30,226 bases of DNA from JAHHTP01 sp964587555 (GTDB lineage Bacteria; Bacillota; Clostridia; Oscillospirales; Ruminococcaceae): assembly GCA_964587555.1 (NCBI GenBank), contig CAZPLR010000022.1:1-30226 (forward strand), read 5' to 3'. The notes beneath the pieces were generated by a model. That model did no database searches, had not been told where the DNA came from, and saw nothing but the letters and a program-made list of their open reading frames with translations. Below are positions 24,970 through 30,226 of this stretch, one piece after another (positions within the stretch are counted from its first letter, which is position 1; each line of letters begins with the position of its first letter). The position numbers and the translations under genes are program-made.

Positions 24970-25800
24970 TTAAAATTCCGCGATGATTTCCTCCAGCATT
25001 TTTTTCGCATGTAAGACGTCGGTTAGCTGATCTGCGCCCTCGATTTCGCGCTCGATGGTAATCGCGCCGTCGTAGCCCTTTTCGTGCAGCTTATGCAGGA
25101 AGGCCGGGAAGTTTACGCGCCCTTTCCCCAGCGGCGTTTCTTTGCCCAGTTCCTTGCCGTTTGTCGGATAGCAGCCGTCTTTGCCATGCACGCCCTTAAC
25201 GTACTGCCCGACAACGTCCAGCCCGTCGACTGGGTTGGCTTTGCCGTACATGAGCAGATTTGCTGGATCATAGTTTAAGAAGATGTGGGAAGAACCGGTA
25301 TCCTCGATAGTGCGAAGCAGCGTGACCGGCGTTTCCTGTCCGGTTTCGCAAAGCAGGTTTGCGTCCAGCTCCTCATAGCGTCTTAACAGGTATTTTAGGC
25401 TGTGAAGGAGCGAAACGTAGGCGTCGCTGCTTGGGTTTTCCGGGATAAAGCCCAAATGGGTCGCAATGTCGCTGCATCCGATCTTTTTAGCAAATTCAGC
25501 GTATTGGATTAAAATTTCAATACGCGGCGCGCGAAATTCGACTGGGACAATTCCCAGGGTCTGCGGTCCGGCGGTGAAGTTCCATTCGGATGGACCGACG
25601 CTCCACCAGCCGCCGATTACGGCGGTGATCTCAAAGCCAAGCTCATTGCGGCAGTCGTTGATCAGAGCGGCGTTTTGATCGGTCAGGTTCCAGCTTTGAA
25701 TGCTAAGCTGGAAATTGTCAAAGCCATAGGAAAGATAGCGGATGAATTTTGCGCGCATATCCTCCTGCGGCTGAAAAGCAATGATTGTTCCGACTTTCAT
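24970..25800 (-). CDS. Sugar phosphate isomerase/epimerase-like TIM-barrel protein
   Basis: A 276-residue protein of the xylose-isomerase-like TIM barrel superfamily (AP endonuclease family 2 type). Candidate metal ligands are in LCETGQE, LNYDPANLLMYG, KGVHGKDG and ITIEREIEG. Its start overlaps the stop of the GH51 gene by 3 bases (ATGA), with AAAGGAG upstream, so the two are translationally coupled. It probably isomerises or epimerises a sugar released by, or related to, the GH51 product. No substrate can be read from the sequence. Confidence 0.85.
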   Translation of the reverse strand: MKVGTIIAFQPQEDMRAKFIRYLSYGFDNFQLSIQSWNLTDQNAALINDCRNELGFEITAVIGGWWSVGPSEWNFTAGPQTLGIVPVEFRAPRIEILIQYAEFAKKIGCSDIATHLGFIPENPSSDAYVSLLHSLKYLLRRYEELDANLLCETGQETPVTLLRTIEDTGSSHIFLNYDPANLLMYGKANPVDGLDVVGQYVKGVHGKDGCYPTNGKELGKETPLGKGRVNFPAFLHKLHEKGYDGAITIEREIEGADQLTDVLHAKKMLEEIIAEF

Positions 25801-27251
25801 AATCGATTCTCCTTTTTTGTAAAAATAATAGCGAGTGCTCCCGACGGAAGCATAAGGGCTGATTTTTTGGCGAGTATAAGCTCCTCCTTTTTGACACAGC
25901 TTTGCGTCATATCGTTCTGTGCCAGCGGAGCGGCATGGCAGAGAACAGCGCTTGTAAACTCCTCCGGCAGCGAAACCATGACTGCATTTTCAAAATCGCG
26001 ATTGACGAGTGCCAGACAGCTCATATCGCCGTTCTGCACCGCCGCCGCGCTGATTGCTGCAATCCTACCCGCTTTGCCGCCGTCTACGGCGTACTGTCCG
26101 GAAATCTCCGGCTGTAAGCGGATGCCGTGCATATACCTTCGATAAAGCGCGCACGGCGTGAAGATGGTCTGCACAAAGCTGCCGCTCTGCTCTGCAATAA
26201 TCGGCGCAATGATATTGCAAAGCTGCGCCATGTTCGCCCCGGCGATATGTTCGTCCGAAATCAGACGATTGAGCATCGACGCCGTCCAGACCGCGTCGCG
26301 CCAGTTGTAACGCATATGCAGTCCGTAGCAGCCGTCGTCCTGATACTGCCAGATGTTCCATTCGTCGATCAGCAGCTTGATCTTTCCCTGACGCGGCGGG
26401 AAGCGGTACCAGACGTTGAAATGCTCCGGTTTATCCGGATATTCGTCCAACAATACGTCGAGCTGAAGGAGCTTATCCGCAAATTGTTTTTCGCCATAGA
26501 ACGGTCCGTAAAGCCCCATATCCGCCTCGGAAGCGTAGAAGTGGTAGGAAAGATAGTCGGTCATATCGCCCAAAGCGTCTAATACCGGACGATCCCAGCC
26601 GTCGACGTCATCCGAACCGACCATGACTGTCTGGATCGTTGGGTCTTGCAGCTTCATGAACTTCACAAACTCGCGTGCTTCGCGGATATAGGTCTGCACG
26701 TCGTTTTGCAGCCCGATATCTGGTTCGGCGTAACATTCGTTGCCAATACACCAGTATTTGACGCCAAACGGCTTTTCGTAGCCATGACTTCGGCGCAGAT
26801 TGGCGTAATAGGTGTCGTCCTCGCTGTTGCAGTATTCCACCCAGTGCGCCGCTTCCTCCGGCGTGCCGGACGCCATATTGACGCAGAGCATCGGTTCGGC
26901 GCCGACCCGACGGCAGTATTCGACGAATTCCGCTGTGCCAAAATCCGGATGCAGTACCCCGCCCCAGATCAGGTTTTTCCGCTTTTTGCGCGTTTCAAGC
27001 GCGCCGATTGCGTCCTCCCAATGATAGATGGACATCACCGTCCCTCCCGGGAACCGGATGACGGACGGCGCAAGCATTTTGACCTTATCCAGCACATCCT
27101 GCCGGATGCCGCTCTCGTCGCTGAGCGGATGCCCTTTTTCATAAAGCCCGCCCATTACGCAGTCGCCAAGCTGTTCAATGAACTGCCCGTAGAGGTTTTT
27201 GCTTACCTCTCCATAGCCTCCCTTTCGGATTGTGATGGTTACTTGCTTCAT
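25797..27251 (-). CDS. GH51 alpha-L-arabinofuranosidase
   Basis: A 484-residue intracellular enzyme (no signal peptide) of glycoside hydrolase family 51. The acid/base Glu172 is in WCIGNECY and the nucleophile Glu297 in LLIDEWNIW; the C-terminal jelly-roll domain follows from about 390. It removes arabinofuranosyl groups from imported oligosaccharides. The ATG at 27251 follows AAGGAGGGG; an in-frame GTG at 27290 would place that site inside the gene. It is transcribed divergently from clpB, with two promoters and two inverted repeats upstream. No sugar transporter lies in the window. Confidence 0.92.
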   Translation of the reverse strand: MKQVTITIRKGGYGEVSKNLYGQFIEQLGDCVMGGLYEKGHPLSDESGIRQDVLDKVKMLAPSVIRFPGGTVMSIYHWEDAIGALETRKKRKNLIWGGVLHPDFGTAEFVEYCRRVGAEPMLCVNMASGTPEEAAHWVEYCNSEDDTYYANLRRSHGYEKPFGVKYWCIGNECYAEPDIGLQNDVQTYIREAREFVKFMKLQDPTIQTVMVGSDDVDGWDRPVLDALGDMTDYLSYHFYASEADMGLYGPFYGEKQFADKLLQLDVLLDEYPDKPEHFNVWYRFPPRQGKIKLLIDEWNIWQYQDDGCYGLHMRYNWRDAVWTASMLNRLISDEHIAGANMAQLCNIIAPIIAEQSGSFVQTIFTPCALYRRYMHGIRLQPEISGQYAVDGGKAGRIAAISAAAVQNGDMSCLALVNRDFENAVMVSLPEEFTSAVLCHAAPLAQNDMTQSCVKKEELILAKKSALMLPSGALAIIFTKKENRL

Positions 27252-27310
27252 AGCATTTCCCCTCCTTCCCCTGCATAACGTTATATCCACGTTTGCCGTA
27301 AGACATTTTC

Positions 27311-27344
27311 ATTATACCATATCGATGTTTACCGTCAGGTAAAC
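27311..27344 (-). promoter_or_regulatory. Proximal promoter of the GH51 gene with overlapping operator
   Basis: On the minus strand, CTGACG (27333-27338) and a perfect TATAAT (27311-27316) are 16 bases apart, with an extended TGG before the -10. An 18-bp inverted repeat covers the -35: GTTTACC (27327-27333) and GGTAAAC (27338-27344) around a 4-base centre. This layout is typical of repressor binding, perhaps a LacI-type regulator. Confidence 0.6.
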
Positions 27345-27348
27345 TCGG

Positions 27349-27400
27349 GATGATATCGCTTGCGATATCATCATTATACCATATTTTTAGGTGATTGCAA
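27349..27400 (-). promoter_or_regulatory. Distal promoter of the GH51 gene with second inverted repeat
   Basis: On the minus strand, TTGCAA (27395-27400) and TATAAT (27373-27378) are 16 bases apart. Immediately downstream of the -10 is an 11-bp inverted repeat, GATGATATCGC (27349-27359) and GCGATATCATC (27362-27372), with a 2-base centre, placed at the likely start site. It is unlike the repeat at 27327-27344, so a second regulator or an RNA hairpin is possible. Confidence 0.55.
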
Positions 27401-27421
27401 TCCTGCAAAGGGGAAAACATT

Positions 27422-27448
27422 TTAGCACTCGTATGACCAGAGTGCTAA
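27422..27448 (+). promoter_or_regulatory. CIRCE element (HrcA operator)
   Basis: TTAGCACTC (27422-27430), 9 bases, then GAGTGCTAA (27440-27448): a perfect match to the CIRCE consensus bound by the heat-shock repressor HrcA. It lies 125 bases before the clpB start and so predicts heat-shock control of clpB. The exact clpB promoter is unclear. One weak candidate is TTGCAA (27395-27400) with a poor -10 at 27418-27423 that would overlap CIRCE. Confidence 0.95.
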
Positions 27449-27573
27449 AATTTACAATTCATACACACAAAACACATGGTCTGACAATAAGTTTTCGATA
27501 TACTGAAAGCAGTGAAGGGCGGCTTTCACAGCGAAGCTTTTGACCTAGCCAAAAGCGGAAAGGAATGAGAAAA

Positions 27574-30174
<2,601 letters not shown>

Positions 30175-30184
30175 GTCCAAAAGC

Positions 30185-30226
30185 TGCCGCCCGACTGGAG
30201 GGATCCAGCCGGGCGGCAATTTTTAT
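30185..30226 (+). terminator. Rho-independent terminator after clpB
   Basis: A 14-bp stem with one A-C mismatch (TGCCGCCCGACTGG at 30185-30198 with CCAGCCGGGCGGCA at 30205-30218), a 6-base loop and a TTTTT tail up to the window end. It closes clpB, which is therefore probably transcribed alone. Confidence 0.92.

Noticed and set aside
26646..27278. 210-codon plus-strand frame
   Set aside because: Antisense to the GH51 gene including its catalytic region; no family motif.
27481..27504. CTGACA and TATACT as clpB promoter
   Set aside because: The spacing is only 12 bases, too short for sigma-A.

Overview
The window looks like chromosomal DNA of an anaerobic Firmicute of the class Clostridia, probably a relative of the Oscillospiraceae/Ruminococcaceae. 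This rests on three things: gene content (reverse rubrerythrin, a PdaA-like cortex deacetylase, and the pth-mfd-prsA and DUF1934-argS pairings), Gram-positive style Shine-Dalgarno sites and sigma-A promoters with extended -10 boxes, and a CIRCE element in front of clpB. I assign no species. I found no tRNA, rRNA, CRISPR array, insertion sequence or phage gene. The region is almost entirely chromosomal housekeeping and cell-envelope genes.

Layout. (1) 1-1.9 kb, plus strand: a DUF2798-like membrane protein and an alpha/beta hydrolase behind one promoter, closed by a bidirectional terminator. (2) 1.9-7.76 kb, minus strand, read from 7.76 kb downwards: a B12-binding radical SAM protein, a secreted transglutaminase-fold protein without its catalytic cysteine, a PdaA-like polysaccharide deacetylase lipoprotein, and a membrane acyltransferase fused to a CrtO-like acyltransferase domain. 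(3) 7.87-8.53 kb: a reverse rubrerythrin, transcribed divergently from group 2. (4) 8.55-8.9 kb: hairpins and a short, apparently frameshifted gene. (5) 8.9-14.3 kb, minus strand: pth, mfd and a PrsA-like foldase lipoprotein. (6) 14.4-19.9 kb, plus strand: ddl, murI, a DUF1934 gene, argS and a homocysteine methyltransferase-like gene, ended by a terminator. (7) 19.97-24.9 kb, plus strand: polA, rimI, tsaD and a HAD phosphatase. (8) 25-27.25 kb, minus strand: a GH51 arabinofuranosidase translationally coupled to a sugar-phosphate isomerase-like protein, with two promoters and two candidate operators. (9) 27.4-30.2 kb, plus strand: clpB under CIRCE/HrcA control, closed by a terminator at the window end.

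How the genes fit together. ddl and murI supply D-Ala-D-Ala and D-Glu for peptidoglycan. The PdaA-like protein would modify spore-cortex muramic acid, and the neighbouring secreted or membrane proteins suggest an envelope-related locus. Pth, Mfd, ArgS, TsaD, RimI and PolA serve translation and genome maintenance. The PrsA-like lipoprotein, ClpB and rubrerythrin deal with folding and oxidative stress.

The points most worth following are the AT3-CrtO fusion, the Cys-to-Glu transglutaminase fold, the odd start (TTG or ACG) of the radical SAM gene, the operator/promoter layout upstream of the GH51 gene, and the pterin-domain-like tail on the homocysteine methyltransferase. I did not recognise a wholly new defence or mobile system.
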